DNA from: Coptodactyla brooksi
Taxonomy: Eukaryota > Arthropoda > Insecta > Coleoptera > Scarabaeidae
Assembly: GCA_033557675.1 (NCBI GenBank)
Contig: JAWQRM010000157.1
Span: forward strand, 1 to 28,067
Reading direction: 5' to 3'
Length of the DNA stretch: 28,067 nt
The notes under the pieces were generated by a model. That model saw nothing but the letters and a program-made list of their open reading frames with translations. It did not search any database and was not told where the DNA came from. The position numbers and the translations under genes are program-made. Shown piece by piece: positions 9,501-20,307 of this stretch; position 1 is the first letter of the stretch, and each line of letters opens with the position of its first letter.

Positions 9501-12500
9501 ATATAATAATTAGCTTGTATGTAAAGTATTGTTTTAATCAGTCTAACGTGGCAGTCTAAAAACAATTTACAGGCGGACGGACGGACTAACCACCAAAAAT
9601 AGCATAGATAGGCTACAATCTATCTCGACATCGATTTTTTTTGCGAATGCAATACTTTCTCTTAAGAGAAAGTAAAAACATATATCTTTCATGAATATGG
9701 TAAATAATTTAAATAACATTAAAACCCAGTTCCTTTTTGAAGCAATAATTGTATTGTTTAAGAGTTGGGATGATTCTGAGAAATCTTAGACAGTTCACAA
9801 CACTTTCAGGATTGTTTTTAGCATTTTAGGTGATTGCAAAAAAATCAAAGAGACTTTTAAAGCATTCTGGGCAATTATAAACAAACCAATGCAATATTAC
9901 AACTTTAATATTACTATTAAAACATTTTATGAATACGACGAATAACTCGAATAGTATTAGAATTATTGAACTGTTTTAAAACTGTAGATCTAGTTTTGAA
10001 GAGAGTTTGTGCATTTTATGAGATTTTTAAATGATTTGTAACAATTTCAGATGCATTTGAAATAATTTGAATAGATGTAAAAAATCAAAATATACATTTA
10101 AAGCATTTTAACCAATTGCATATAAAGCAAATTACTATTGCAAACTAGAAAATTTAAATTTAGACAATTTTAAACAAATTAAAAACCGTTGGTAAATATG
10201 GTAAACAAAACAAATAGTAGGAAAAGTCGGACAACTTGTTAAATCAACAGATAAGTATGAACAAATTTTAAGGGGCGTTGAAGAAACATAATTTGCAAAA
10301 ATTTCAGATGCTGTTAAAGCATTTTACGTAACTTCAAAGAAACAATGATAGATTTTTGCAATTAATACTGCAAACTAAAAAACCGTCCTCACAAAAAATT
10401 CAAAACATTTCAGGCAATCTAAGACCATATTTAACTTTAGATAATTTTAAACAAATTAAAATATTCCATGAATATGGCGAAGGAATATAGTGAAGAAATG
10501 TTAGATAATTTGCAACAATTTCAGACAACGACAAAGTATTAGATAATTGCAAGGAATTAATAGACACTATTATTAAAAACATTTTAAGTAATTGCAAATC
10601 ATCGAACTACAAAATTCTCCTCACAAATGGTTTAAAACATTTCAGACAATCTAAGTAAGGAGATATTTATCTAAATTATGAACTTACTTAGATATTATAG
10701 ACAATTTTAAACAAATTAAAACGTACGATGAACCTGGCAAATAATCCAAATAGCAATAGAACCCAGGAAACCTTTTTATATTAATAAAAATATGTTATAT
10801 TAATAAAACCCAGATAATTTTGAAGAAATTTTAAAGGATTCTAAACGTTAGACAATTTGCAAAAATTTCAGATAGTTTTGAACTATTTTAAGTAACTGCA
10901 AAGAATCAAAAGACAATTTTAAAACATTTATTTAAAGCAATTGCAAACTAGAAAATTGTCTTTACAAATGATTCAAAACATTTGATACAATCTAAATAAT
11001 TGCTAAACAATTGCAATTCGCATTTTAAATTTATAAATACCGTTGTAATTTAAATACTGTTTCTATACACTTCCTAAATAAATACACTTAACTAAAAAAA
11101 AGACTTACCCTAATATCAATTGCAGCATATCAATAGCCGTCTCAGTACTGGATAGTTCAACATATAACAGTGCTAACGTCGTGTATACAGCTTCTATGTT
11201 ATCTACTGTGTTGGAATCCATCTGTAAGCTTGTATAAAGAGCATCGTATATAACGGGACCGTGCTTATTAATGAAAATTAGGTCAGGCCTGGATGTCTTC
11301 TCTATTGTTAGTTGCAGGCGACTGACATTTACGCTACAATCGAATAAATCAAAACATCTTGCTTCATACTACAATTTACTTATACATACGTAGGTTTCGT
11401 AAGCTTTTCCAAATTGTTATGCCTGTCTATAAGAGTGTGCAGTATCTTTTGAACGAGGAGTCGCATATCTGGATCCGGTGCTAAAGACATCCTCAGTAAA
11501 GGTTCGAGGAATGATACGGGGAACGTCGTATTCAAATGGATTGTTTGGTATTTCGTTCCCACCTTCAATAAACTCTTCAGGAGGATGCTTTGAAGCAGAT
11601 TGTCAGCTGGGGAGCGATTTTCGACCAATGGAAACGGTATCTTGTTCATGATGAACATCATGATCTCGATCTTCTGATAATCTGGCAGGTGATTGGCAAA
11701 CTCTCCTAGAGCATTTATTAAAGCCTCCTGATACATTTTCTCTTCGGCCTGGCTGATGGGGTTTTTGACGGAATCTTTCAGGTGACTGAGCAAAGAATTG
11801 ATTATTTCCAGCACGCTAGGGCCGACACTTTCACCAGCCGCGATCGCTATGATTTTCGAGAGGACATCAACAATGCTTGTCCTAATTTTCGGGTTCGATT
11901 TTGAATTCTCATCCAAATGGGCCATTAAACTTTCGACGACGGTATACGAATACTGTGCCTGATTAATTCAAATGGTCTTCAGTTTTACTTAAGTTACAAT
12001 AAAAATAAATGCTCACTTGTATTGAAAAGATGATGATACGGAATGTGTGGATTGCAAATTGGTTCGGCACCCACAGCTTATGTAAATCAAAGTGTCTGGA
12101 AATGGTAGAAACGGTCAAACGTAATGCCCAGACAATTACGCTGTTACGTACTTTAGCACTGGCCTCAATACTGCTCTGATGTGGCCGAAGGATGCCCGAG
12201 TTACCAGTTCGCGTAGACATGTTTCTGCGAGCATTGGCGGATCGTTAGAGTGATCTTCTGGGACATCGTCTGCAGAACCGGGCTCTTTCAAATAAAAACT
12301 AGACTCCTAAAATTTAAATATACAAATCATCTCAATTTTTTAACCTTCAGACAGAATAATTCAAATAGTATTAAAATCCAGAAAACTTTTCTGGGGTTTA
12401 AAGCAATAAATGGAATTTACAATCATCACGTCACATGATACAAAACATCACAGAGAATTAAAAAAAATATTTAAACAATTTATTTACGAATATGCCAAAT

Positions 12501-15500
12501 AATGTAAATAGTATACGTAGTAATTTTGAAGAAGTTTTAGACCATTTTCAGGAAATTTTAGATAATTTGCAATAATTTCATACATTTTTAAAGCATTTTA
12601 GATAAATGCAAATAATCAAGACACTTTTAAACATTTTAGGCAATTGTAAACAATTTAAATAGTATTGCAAACTATAGAACTATCTTCACAAACGATGCAA
12701 AACATTTTAGACAAACCAACTAAGACAATATTTAAATTTAAAATATTTTTTATATAAAATAATATTTAAACTAGTTAAAATATTGTATGAATACCTTAAA
12801 CAATTCAAATAGTACCAAAACCCAGGATACTTTTCTAAAACAATAAAGGCAATTTCTAAAGTGTCAAAAGACTCTTCTTTAGATGCTTTTAAAGAATTTT
12901 AGATAAATTATTCAAAGAATCAAAAGACGCTTTTAAGCATTTTAAGCAATTACAAACAATCCAATTAATGAAAATAATTAATTGTCTTAGACAATTAATA
13001 AAAAGACAATTTTCAAGCATTTTTAGCAACTACAAGCTAAATAGTATTGCCACCTAGAAAATTCTCCTTATGAATGGTACAAAGCCTTTTAGACAAATCT
13101 AAGGGAGACAATATTTAACTTTAGACAGTTTTAAACATATTAAAAATTGTATGAACACCACAAATAATTCAAATAGTATTAAAACCCAGGAAAGTTATAG
13201 CAAGGAATTAGTTTTAAAGCAATAGATACAAATTTGAAAAGATTTAGATGCTTTAGAAAGATTTAGAAATAATTCACAACAGCTACATAATATGCTTTTA
13301 AAGCATTTTAGGTAATTGTCAAAATTGAAAAGACATTTTTGAAGCATTTAGGGTAATTACAAATGATGAAAGTAGTATTGCTACATAGAAAACATTTGAA
13401 ACGATCCAAGTTAAATTAGAAATACGTTTAAACAAATCAAAACATTTTATGAATATGTCGAATGATTCAAATAATATTAAAATCAAATAATATTTAAAAC
13501 ACTTTAGTTTTAGAAAACATTCCTTAGAAATGATTAAAATAATATCATTTATTCTTTAACAATTTGGGACAGTTTAGACAATTTATATTAAATTTAGAAA
13601 TATTTTAATAAATCTGAGGATATTATGAATAGATATTAAGCAATTTAAAATTACAGGGAATTCTGATAAACTATTCAGATAATTTCTAACAAGCTGCAAC
13701 TAATTTTAGAGGATTTAAAGGTGTTTAAACACTTTCGAAGGATTTTTGATAGTTTCGTAGGAGCGAAGTAGTATAAATAAGCCCAGAAAACTCCATTTAG
13801 ACTTTCAACAGTTCAAAATGCTTTTAGACAATTTAGAAAGCCTTTAGAGAGATAATTTCAAACACTTGTACAGCATTTTAGATAGTAGCAAATGCTTTTA
13901 TAGCAACCAACAGATCTAAGTGATATGAGATTTGAAACAAATATTTTGAAAGCAATGTGAACAACAGATTTTTTAAAAACATGTCATTATTTTTTCAAAT
14001 CATTTTGTTTTGTAGTTGTTATAATCAGTAGACAATAGAAATACAGTAATACTCATAACACTTGAAATATGTTTGTTTTAATAGAATTGTTTTTAAGTTA
14101 GCAATCTATCATATTTTTAGCATTTTTGAAACATTTTTGAATTAAAATATATATAATAACAGTAAGAACAGATTTCTTCAAAATTCTTCTCAACTATTTT
14201 CTTATTTTTGATTATATTAAAATAGATTTTGGAATCTATCTACTTTAAAAAGGCTTCCTCAGAGGAAATCAAGGAAAATAGATTTTCCAATAAACCACAA
14301 TTTTTAAAGGATTCTTTCCCTATGGTGTTCATCTTTGGTCTCTTCTTACAGTGACAAATTTTTAAACGGTATCGTCCTACCTTCAAAAATAACCTTACAG
14401 AAGCAAACTGTTAAAAATTACTTGTTTGGTTTTGTTGTTGTTGCAATCAGGAATTACTGAAAATATAGAAAAATTTAGATTTAAATGTTTCTATTTTAAT
14501 AAAGTTATTTTTAAGCAATGTATGGTATTTTTTTTATCACTTTTCTAATTGGTCTAATGATGTTATGTTGTTATAGTACAGTTATGTATTTAATTGGGAT
14601 GTTTCTTTTAACAAACATATTAAAAAAGAAGCAATTATCCACAATTATTCACCTGCATATTGAATAGAAGACTGGGCACGATTTTATCCATGTGGACTGG
14701 TTTCCAAATGTTCTCCACCAAGTCATCCGAGACAGTTTTCCTAACGACAGCTTGTAAACCTTGAATTCCTGCCACCCTAATCCTGTTTCTGTTTTCCCCC
14801 TGCGCCCCACTATGACACATCGAGGAGAACTTGCTTACGAAAAAATCATACCTCCTATGATATGAAGGTGTGTCCTCTTCGATGTTAGCAAACTTCACAA
14901 ACTTGGAAAAAACAAAATGAGTTACATAAAAAAAGGCTGCACGTATTTACTTTTACGTGGACTTACAGATTGCGTTGCTAATATCTGTAGTTCAGGCTCT
15001 GTTGATTCGAGAAGCTTCTGTACCATTTTTAAATAACTTTCCACAAACAGGTTAAGTTGTTGGGAGTGACAGGCAAGGAGCAGTTGGTCCATTGCCTCCA
15101 TCGCAATAATAACAAATCTGAAATTTGATTGTTGTTAGAGGCTTTGCACCAATAAAGCAATGCTTTGTGCAATTATTTATTCGTATTTATATATGTAATA
15201 GTGGCCTAATGAATGAAACATTTCAAATATTTACGGACAATCTTGTAAATAACTACAATCTTATCGATTGTTATCTTCAGAGACATAATCTATGTAATGA
15301 TATATCTAAGCCTCCATCTAAGAAGGAAAATTTTCAAATATTTAGGAACTCTACAATTTAAAACTGACAGATTTCTGGTTGCCATTAAACTAATATTGTT
15401 GGAAAGTTGCAAGAATTGTGGATTTTCTATTTATGCCTTAATAATAAGAGAAAGTAAAGAAAATTAGGATACAAAAGTCACTTTTGAAACAGAAAAATCC

Positions 15501-18500
15501 TGTTAATTACGATTCGAGAGTTTACACAGTGTATACTTGAGTTTTGGTATGAATGAGCTGTCATTGGGGTTAATTTTAGATTCCTTGAGGGCACTTGTTA
15601 CCTCGAGAATCCGTCAATTACTGGGATGAGACACGATTTATTACCCAAGGTTGTGATCAATCACAAAATAACAGCACTATCTAGGGCGTAGCAGTATTTT
15701 ACAACTTGTTATCTAAAATTCACTGTTTGCTGTCACAATGTCACCGACACTGACAAAATATCATGGTCAACTCAGTTGTCAATTATTGTTGTTAATTTTA
15801 TTAAGCTGAGATAGATGTATTGTCAACACATTTGATGTTTAAAAATGTAGTTCATTTCTTAACTAATGTGGGAATTTTTTTCCTCCAAACATACGTAGAT
15901 GGCTCTCATCTATTCCTCTTTCCTAATAACTAGAGCATTTTGTTGAAATCAAAAATATAATTTATATTAACTTTCCAAGTATGGGCAACGTGGTTAATTT
16001 TTTTTGTATCATTTTGAGGGTGATGCTATTATCGCATTACACCTAATTTCAAGGATATTTAAGCGTCAGCAAATGTTATTTCTCCGTTAAATCTATTTTA
16101 TTTCATTCTTGAAATATTGGGAGTCATTTTCTATGTATTCTCATATTTTATTTCTTTTTTCTTCTACAAATCGGGAGTAATAACAAAAGTAGACAGAAAT
16201 GCAGGTATTTCTAAGTATTTGTTGATATTCTAATTCATATTCTGGTAACTGAAACCAATAAATTTGCAAGCCAAGAGACGTTGCCAATATTGGGCAAATT
16301 CCCAACCCATCATGCTGCATAGTAAGATCAAAAAAAGGTGACGAAATAATAAAATTTCAATTGATACGTGCCTAGAACAATATTATCGGTTCTGATAGGG
16401 CTGATCAAGGATTTTCGTTCCCGCTGATAAACAACAAAAAAAATTATTGTAAGAAAGTGTTTCGGCATTTCATTGTTCAGTCTCTATTCGATGCATGTTA
16501 TTTTCTAAAAAGTTAACGAACAACTAATTTAACCAAAATATGATGAAGTTTCTATTGGTAGGTTATAATTTTAAATAGTCTAGGTTTGGAGTGGCGACCA
16601 TATTGGTACTACACTTAGCCACGCCCAGTGCTGTTGTTTTCAAGCTTTCATTAAGGTTTTACTAGTTCGTATTCTTTAAAGAACCTGTACTTCTACTGTG
16701 TAACCCTTAACAATCTTGTATTTATAAATATATGATCTACTTCACACAGTAAACAGTGTCATTTAATCAGAAAGTTTTATAGAAATGGATACCATTATAT
16801 TAAATATAGCCAATACCAGTGTTATTTTTTAATTTTCACATGAAAAACATTGCTTTTCCAAAACTGCTTATGGAATGTTCCTTTCCTAATGGATTTCTAA
16901 ACATTTATTTCGAAGTTGTTCAAAATCGAAATGTACAAGAATTGTAATCCAAAAAATGCATGCTTTTATGTAATCATAAAAGTATGCATTTTTCGGATTG
17001 CAATTCTTATACAATCCTTTACCAATCCAAATATTAATAATACAATACAATCATTTTGAAATTCATCACCAAATTTCGATTTATAAATTATATGAAATGA
17101 ACGATACTGTAGTAAAAAGCTTAAAAAATCTTTTAACTTCTATATTAAGTTAGAGAATTGAGTTAAGCAAACGAGTTTCAATTAAAAATATTTTATTTTT
17201 AATTGAAATATTTCAGATGTAGCTTAATGGCTTTTAATTAAAAATACAAACAAACATTTTCAGTTTTTCTGCAATATTTTCAAAACGAAAAGAGAAGCCC
17301 TTCTTTTGTGACCAAGACTCTTTTCAGCACATTACTGCGGTATGAAATTATGCAACTTTATTCTGATTTGAACGTCTTTCTATATTTTGGTACATTTCAC
17401 TTCTGATTTCCCGAAAGTTTCAGCAAAAATTCATAAGATATTAAAAAGAAGTTACGAACTTTGAACAACTAAACAAGGTCTTAGATGATAAAATAACAGA
17501 AAATATGGAAACTAAGTATACAAAATGTACTAAAACAATTAAAGACTGGTACCGAATAAAATAAAAATAAAATTGTGGGATGTTACATGTTATGGGATGT
17601 TACATTAACATGGAATCAAATAAATTTGAAAGAACTAGACGATTGCTGATAATGTTTAAGATGTTTGTAGGTAAATTATTTATTTGTGATCTTGGTATAT
17701 ATAAATATTGGCAGAATTTTGAATATTTTCATATTGTAGGTTTTTGAAACATTTGAAATATTTTCAATTTTTCTGAAATACCTTCAAAACGAAAAGAGTT
17801 GGATCAAATTTCTTTTCAGTACATTACTCGGCATGAAATAGCACAACTTCATTCTAATTTGAATATCCTCGTACCTTTTAAGTTAATTTTCATCTCCGAT
17901 TCCCAGGAATTTCCATCAAAAATACATCAGATATTAAAACATATTGAATGCTAGAAAGTCATGAACTTTGAACAAATAATCAAGGTATTTGATGAGAAAA
18001 TAATGAAAACTAAGGTTACAAAATTTATTACAAAAATTAAAGAAGACTCGTACCAAATAAAACAAATAAAATTATCGATGAGGTGTTACATTAACATGCA
18101 ATCAAATAAATTTCAAAGAACTAGAGGATTGTTGATAATATTTAAGATGTTCATAGGTGAATTATTTATTTCTCATCTTGGTATGTATAAATATACTAAG
18201 TTAAGTTTCATCAAAACTGCATAAGATATTAAAACAAATTGAATTATAAAAAAAGTTACGAACTTTGAACATCTGAAAATCTGCAATGTTTGAATTAAAA
18301 ATATTCTATTTTTAATTGAAACATTGCAGATGTAGCTTAACGGCTTTTAATTAAAAACACAAACAAAAATTTTCAACTTTCCTGCAATATTTTCAAAACG
18401 AAAAGAGATGGACCAAGATTCTTTTCAGCACATTACTCCGGCATGAAATTATGCAGCTTTATTCTAATTTGAACATGCCCTCTTTTGTCACTTTTTATCT

Positions 18501-19980
18501 CTGACTTCCAGAAAGTTTCAGTATTTTTATTAAGTTTCAGCAAAAATTCTTAAGAAGTTAAAATAAATTGAATACTAAACAGAAGTTACGAACTTTGAAC
18601 AACTAATCAAGGTTTTAGATGATAAAATAACAGAAAATACGGAAACTATGGATACAAAATGTACTAGAACAATTAAAGAAGACTGGTACCTAATAAAATA
18701 AAAATAAAATTGTCTGTGGGATGTTACACTAACATGGAATCAAATAAATTTCAAAGAACTACACGATTGCTGGTAATTTTTAAGATGTTTATAGGTAAAT
18801 TATTTATTTGTCATCTTGGTATACATAAATATTGGCAGAAATTTGAATATTTTCATACTGTAGGTTCTTGAAACATTTGACTGATTTCAATTAAGAATAG
18901 AAAATCTAGTTTCGTCGGCTTTAATTAAAAAATATATAAAAACAAATATTTTCGGTTTTTCTGAAATACTTTCAAAATGAAAAGGGTTGGATAAAATTTC
19001 TTTTCAACACATTACTTGAAATGAAATTGTGCAACTTTATTCTAATTTGAATGTCTTCATATTTTTTAAGTTAGTTTTCATCTCTAATTTCCAGAAAGGT
19101 TCATCTATTAAATAAAATTGAATACTCAAAATAGTTATGAACTTTAAACAACTAATTAAGGTTTTATATGACAAAATAACAGAAAATACAGAAACTAAGT
19201 TTGCAAAATGTATAATAAAGAAGACTGGTACCAAATTCTCATATTCCAAGTTTTCGAAACCATCTGACTGATAATAATAGATAAAACAGTAACATTAGAT
19301 TTCATCAGAACAATACATGGAAGATTAACATTTTACATAACAGGAGGTAAGTATTTTTTCTGCATTTTTTATACAATACAATCAAAATCACTTACCCATA
19401 TCGCTTCCGATTAATATCTCTCGCTGCTTTTTGGTACAGATAGTCTCCGATCCTGTCCAACTTTTCCGGCGAACTCAAAGAGTAAAACGTCAACTTTTCC
19501 AAATTGCCCTTAATCAGCCCCTCCTGCGGGGAAGCTGGAAATATATTATCGACTAATCTTTTGTACCTAGGCCTTAGGGCACTACAACAACCGCAACAAC
19601 CTAGAAAGAGCATACAAAAACGCGTTACGAGAATGGATACCGTGCCAAAAATTATGCGTTCGCAAGGCGAACATAGGAATAATTACCGAACATCGTTAAT
19701 TAAAGCTTAGTTTTTACTAACAATTAAACTATAACGTTTAACAATCATTACATGACAGATTCATGTTGTTGAATGCCACTTGGACTACACATGCGCCCTC
19801 TGCAAGGTCAATGCGTAAACGCGAGCTGTCAATTTTGAATAGTTTTGCGCGGCATGAAATTAAATTAGATAAAAACAATTGATTTTACTTACAGCCTGGG
19901 TCTGTACATTTTTGTACCATAGTTTCAACGAGATCTGACACGTTTGCAGAATTAAAACAACATTTAACAATTCTAGACAT
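6408..19980 (-). CDS. stmA: EFR3 homologue (rolling blackout / stambha A), plasma-membrane anchor of PI4KIIIalpha
   Basis: Twelve coding exons join in phase: 19893-19980, 19396-19600, 14967-15117, 14653-14901, 12152-12306, 12017-12095, 11390-11958, 11109-11333, 7085-7532, 6837-7010, 6598-6756 and 6408-6542. They total 2637 bases, about 878 residues, against about 820 in vertebrate EFR3A. A cysteine cluster CCCGCC (residues 30-35) followed by the basic SALRPRYKRLVDNIFP is the family's palmitoylated membrane anchor. The segments FVKFANIEEDTPSYHRRYDF, HMDKIVPSLLFNMQ, DLHKLWVPNQFAIHTFRI, LPDYQKIEIMMFIM and C-terminal VPVYEQNFPEL match vertebrate EFR3 almost word for word. The bulk is an ARM/HEAT-like helical rod. 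Family knowledge: EFR3 recruits PI4KIIIalpha with TTC7 and FAM126 to make plasma-membrane PI4P, and the fly gene is needed for phototransduction and synaptic function. Oddities are an N-terminal extension and a Cys-rich exon (6837-7010). Confidence 0.95.
6598..6756 (-). CDS. stmA: EFR3 coding exon 11
   Basis: The 53 residues begin KLPEEALTFESMKKVL, with a charged helix VELKKEMEAERREQ, then FRTAPFSELVRKTQPK. They correspond to the vertebrate EITFEALKKAI ... FQKAPFEEIAAQCESK. Confidence 0.94.
6837..7010 (-). CDS. stmA: EFR3 coding exon 10 (cysteine-rich, phase 0-0 cassette)
   Basis: The exon is exactly 58 codons and both ends are phase 0, so skipping it would not shift the frame. It encodes a helix MKQEILNRIDIVRNKLFEVR followed by CYECIC (residues 747-752), one more Cys at 761, and CVVC at the end (778-781). 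I recall no such segment in vertebrate EFR3. Two CxxC pairs 27 residues apart could bind a metal or be lipidated; this is inference. Confidence 0.85.
7085..7532 (-). CDS. stmA: EFR3 coding exon 9
   Basis: The exon runs from TTTGACAG|TATTCAG to CAAAAG|GTATGG and has 149 residues. It holds HNLHSIVMSLLALVAEELAI, RKHEAPHLLPELMEHYAA and LPHLLIDQMAICEYL, then a Ser/Gly-rich linker GAGAPGTSSVGHRHSWVEL that is probably disordered. Its codons are more GC-rich than the surrounding introns. Confidence 0.94.
7700..7932. mobile_element. 233-bp MITE in EFR3 intron 8
   Basis: Terminal inverted repeats of about 32 bases, TATACTCCTGTTTGTAAAAA at the left and its near complement at the right, enclose non-coding DNA. 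TA dinucleotides at both ends fit a Tc1/mariner-type element. Confidence 0.75.
8020..8935. repeat. Degenerate interspersed/tandem repeat in EFR3 intron 8, first block
   Basis: Recurring phrases such as TTTAGACAATT, AAAGCATTTTA, AATTGCAAA and ATTAAAACCCAG appear in a fixed order. The segment from about 8424 is repeated nearly intact at about 9690, an offset of 1266 bases. Confidence 0.65.
8936..9686. other. Non-repeat insert inside intron 8 with small inverted repeats
   Basis: This stretch interrupts the degenerate repeat. It contains a 68-bp mini-element (9099-9166), a GGACGGACGGAC run near 9575, a GATAG...CTATC hairpin and a perfect 22-bp palindrome at 9653-9674 (TACTTTCTCTT and complement). 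The last three together resemble a transposon end, but I cannot name the family. Confidence 0.45.
9099..9166. mobile_element. 68-bp mini-MITE with TATACAGGGTGTT ends
   Basis: Near-perfect 20-base inverted ends (TATACAGGGTGTTTCATTTA and complement with two changes) enclose only about 28 bases. ACAGGGTG-type termini are common in insect DNA elements and also occur at 27232 in this window. Confidence 0.65.
9687..11080. repeat. Degenerate repeat in EFR3 intron 8, second block
   Basis: The first 500 bases copy 8424-8930; the rest continues the same word order (GAATATGG, AATAATTCAAATAG, AAAACCCAG, TTTTAAAGCATTTTA) with increasing decay to the exon 8 border. Confidence 0.65.
11109..11333 (-). CDS. 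stmA: EFR3 coding exon 8
   Basis: It completes Thr and adds 74 residues, VNVSRLQLTIEKTSRPDLIF through LALLYVELSSTETAIDMLQL, ending G in phase 2 (TTAGG|GTAAGT). It corresponds to the vertebrate segment ending ALITIELANEEVVIDLIRLA. Confidence 0.9.
11390..11958 (-). CDS. stmA: EFR3 coding exon 7 (largest exon)
   Basis: The 189 residues begin AQYSYTVVESLMAHLD and include KIIAIAAGESVGPSVLEIIN and LPDYQKIEIMMFIMNKIP, ending DRHNNLEKLTKP. The start is at AATCAG|GCACAG and the donor is CCTAC|GTATGT. It forms the middle of the helical-repeat rod. Confidence 0.95.
12017..12095 (-). CDS. stmA: EFR3 coding exon 6
   Basis: It completes Lys and adds 26 residues, HFDLHKLWVPNQFAIHTFRI and six more, matching vertebrate HLDHHKLWDPNEFAVHCFKI. 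Splice sites are TTTCCAG|A and CAA|GTGAGC. Confidence 0.94.
12152..12306 (-). CDS. stmA: EFR3 coding exon 5
   Basis: The best acceptor is AAATTTTAG|GAGTCT, which keeps phase 0 and adds ESSFYLKE before PGSADDVPED. A second acceptor ending GAAAGAG at 12283 would also keep phase and drop eight residues. The conserved part is MLAETCLRELVTRASFGHI. It ends in phase 2 at CTAAA|GTACGT. The first third is a low-conservation acidic loop. Confidence 0.85.
12330..13960. repeat. Same degenerate repeat family in EFR3 intron 4
   Basis: The landmark GAATA(C/T)...AAATAATTCAAATAGTATTAAAACCCAG recurs at about 12485, 12785, 13148 and 13440, in the same orientation as in intron 8. The period is thus roughly 300-360 bases. 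Exons 5 to 8 sit between the two arrays. Confidence 0.65.
13961..14652. other. Rest of EFR3 intron 4
   Basis: AT-rich, no further exon, RNA or clear repeat. Confidence 0.5.
14653..14901 (-). CDS. stmA: EFR3 coding exon 4
   Basis: Exactly 83 codons (residues 149-231) run from FVKFANIEEDTP to SLLFNMQ, phase 0 on both sides. This is the most conserved part of the family. The open frame beyond 14653 is intron read-through. Confidence 0.96.
14967..15117 (-). CDS. stmA: EFR3 coding exon 3
   Basis: Residues 99-148 begin FVIIAMEAMDQLLLACHSQ, matching the vertebrate YVLIAMEALDQLLMACHSQ. It is flanked by TTTCAG|A and TCT|GTAAGT. Confidence 0.93.
15118..16930. other. EFR3 intron 2, unique part
   Basis: No convincing exon or element seen on either strand. 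The plus-strand frame at 15125-15361 has no recognisable features. Confidence 0.5.
16931..17014. repeat. Long imperfect hairpin, 40-base arms
   Basis: Arms 16931-16970 and 16975-17014 pair with few mismatches around a TAAT loop; the centre reads ATGCATGCTTTTATG-TAAT-CATAAAAGTATGCAT. On transcription of EFR3 this would form a long pre-mRNA stem. It may be a tiny foldback transposon. Confidence 0.75.
17179..19250. repeat. Dimeric (A-B-A-B) tandem repeat in EFR3 intron 2
   Basis: The landmark TTTTCAAAACGAAAAGAG occurs near 17278, 17783 and 18390, and with two changes near 18970. Copies 1 and 3 share CTGCAATATTTTC, whereas copies 2 and 4 share CTGAAATA(C)CTTC and GTTGGATCAAA. So two different halves of about 0.5-0.6 kb alternate, with offsets of 1113 and 1188 between like halves. 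A hairpin TCAATTAAAAATA...TATTTTTAATTGA precedes each A half. Confidence 0.75.
19396..19600 (-). CDS. stmA: EFR3 coding exon 2 (Cys anchor and first helices)
   Basis: It starts at CTTTCTAG|GTTGTTGC and ends TATGG|GTAAGT in phase 2. It carries residues 30-98, with CCCGCC, the basic patch RPRYKRL, KLTFYSLSSPEKLDRIGDYL and RKRYG. An in-frame ATG inside the preceding intron (19611-19613) would give an alternative short start MLFLGCCGCC if transcription began there, which is closer to the vertebrate N-terminus. Confidence 0.93.
19893..19980 (-). CDS. stmA: EFR3 coding exon 1
   Basis: It encodes MSRIVKCCFNSANVSDLVET and ten more residues and ends GGCT|GTAAGT in phase 1. Its Cys pair CC (residues 7-8) adds to the cluster in the next exon. 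Vertebrate EFR3A begins with only a few residues before the cysteines, so this leader is longer. The untranslated part probably extends to 20014 (acceptor GCAG|ATAAG). Confidence 0.8.
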
Positions 19981-20155
19981 CCTTTTGAGTTTAACACTAA
20001 ACTATATTACTTATCTGCTTATTGCGGAGTTAATTGAAATTCTTTAAAATAACTAGTTAGCTATGGAAGACAATTCGTGGGCCCAACATTTTCACGTCGG
20101 CCGTTTTTAGCGACTAACCCCAATTCAGCTTTTGTTGTCTCTTTTGTAGGTGCTC

Positions 20156-20164
20156 GCGCATGCG
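20156..20164. promoter_or_regulatory. NRF1/Ewg-type palindrome GCGCATGCG
   Basis: The 9-mer lies in a locally CpG-rich stretch of the first EFR3 intron. NRF-1 (Erect wing in flies) recognises GCGCATGCGC-type sites and is common in promoter regions. It may mark an alternative promoter close to coding exon 1. Motif only. Confidence 0.4.
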
Positions 20165-20307
20165 AAGCGTAAGTTTGGGGTTCGGGGGGTGCATTACCCC
20201 CTCCCTCATGACCTAATTTAATCGCACCGCAAGAATGATAGATTTTAATGTCGAGAAGTTGGCAACAATAGTCAACATATCGTATAGATTTTCTCAAATG
20301 TACTTAC

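Noticed and set aside
11963..12220. Single continuous minus-strand frame over EFR3 exons 5 and 6
   Set aside because: Reads through an intron in the wrong frame for exon 5; splice sites and homology support two separate exons.
17961..18224. 87-residue plus-strand frame
   Set aside because: It lies inside the intron 2 repeat and is not conserved between the repeat copies.
20061..20297. 78-residue minus-strand frame in a CpG-rich stretch
   Set aside because: It lies between a splice donor and the next EFR3 exon and has no recognisable protein features; most likely intron.
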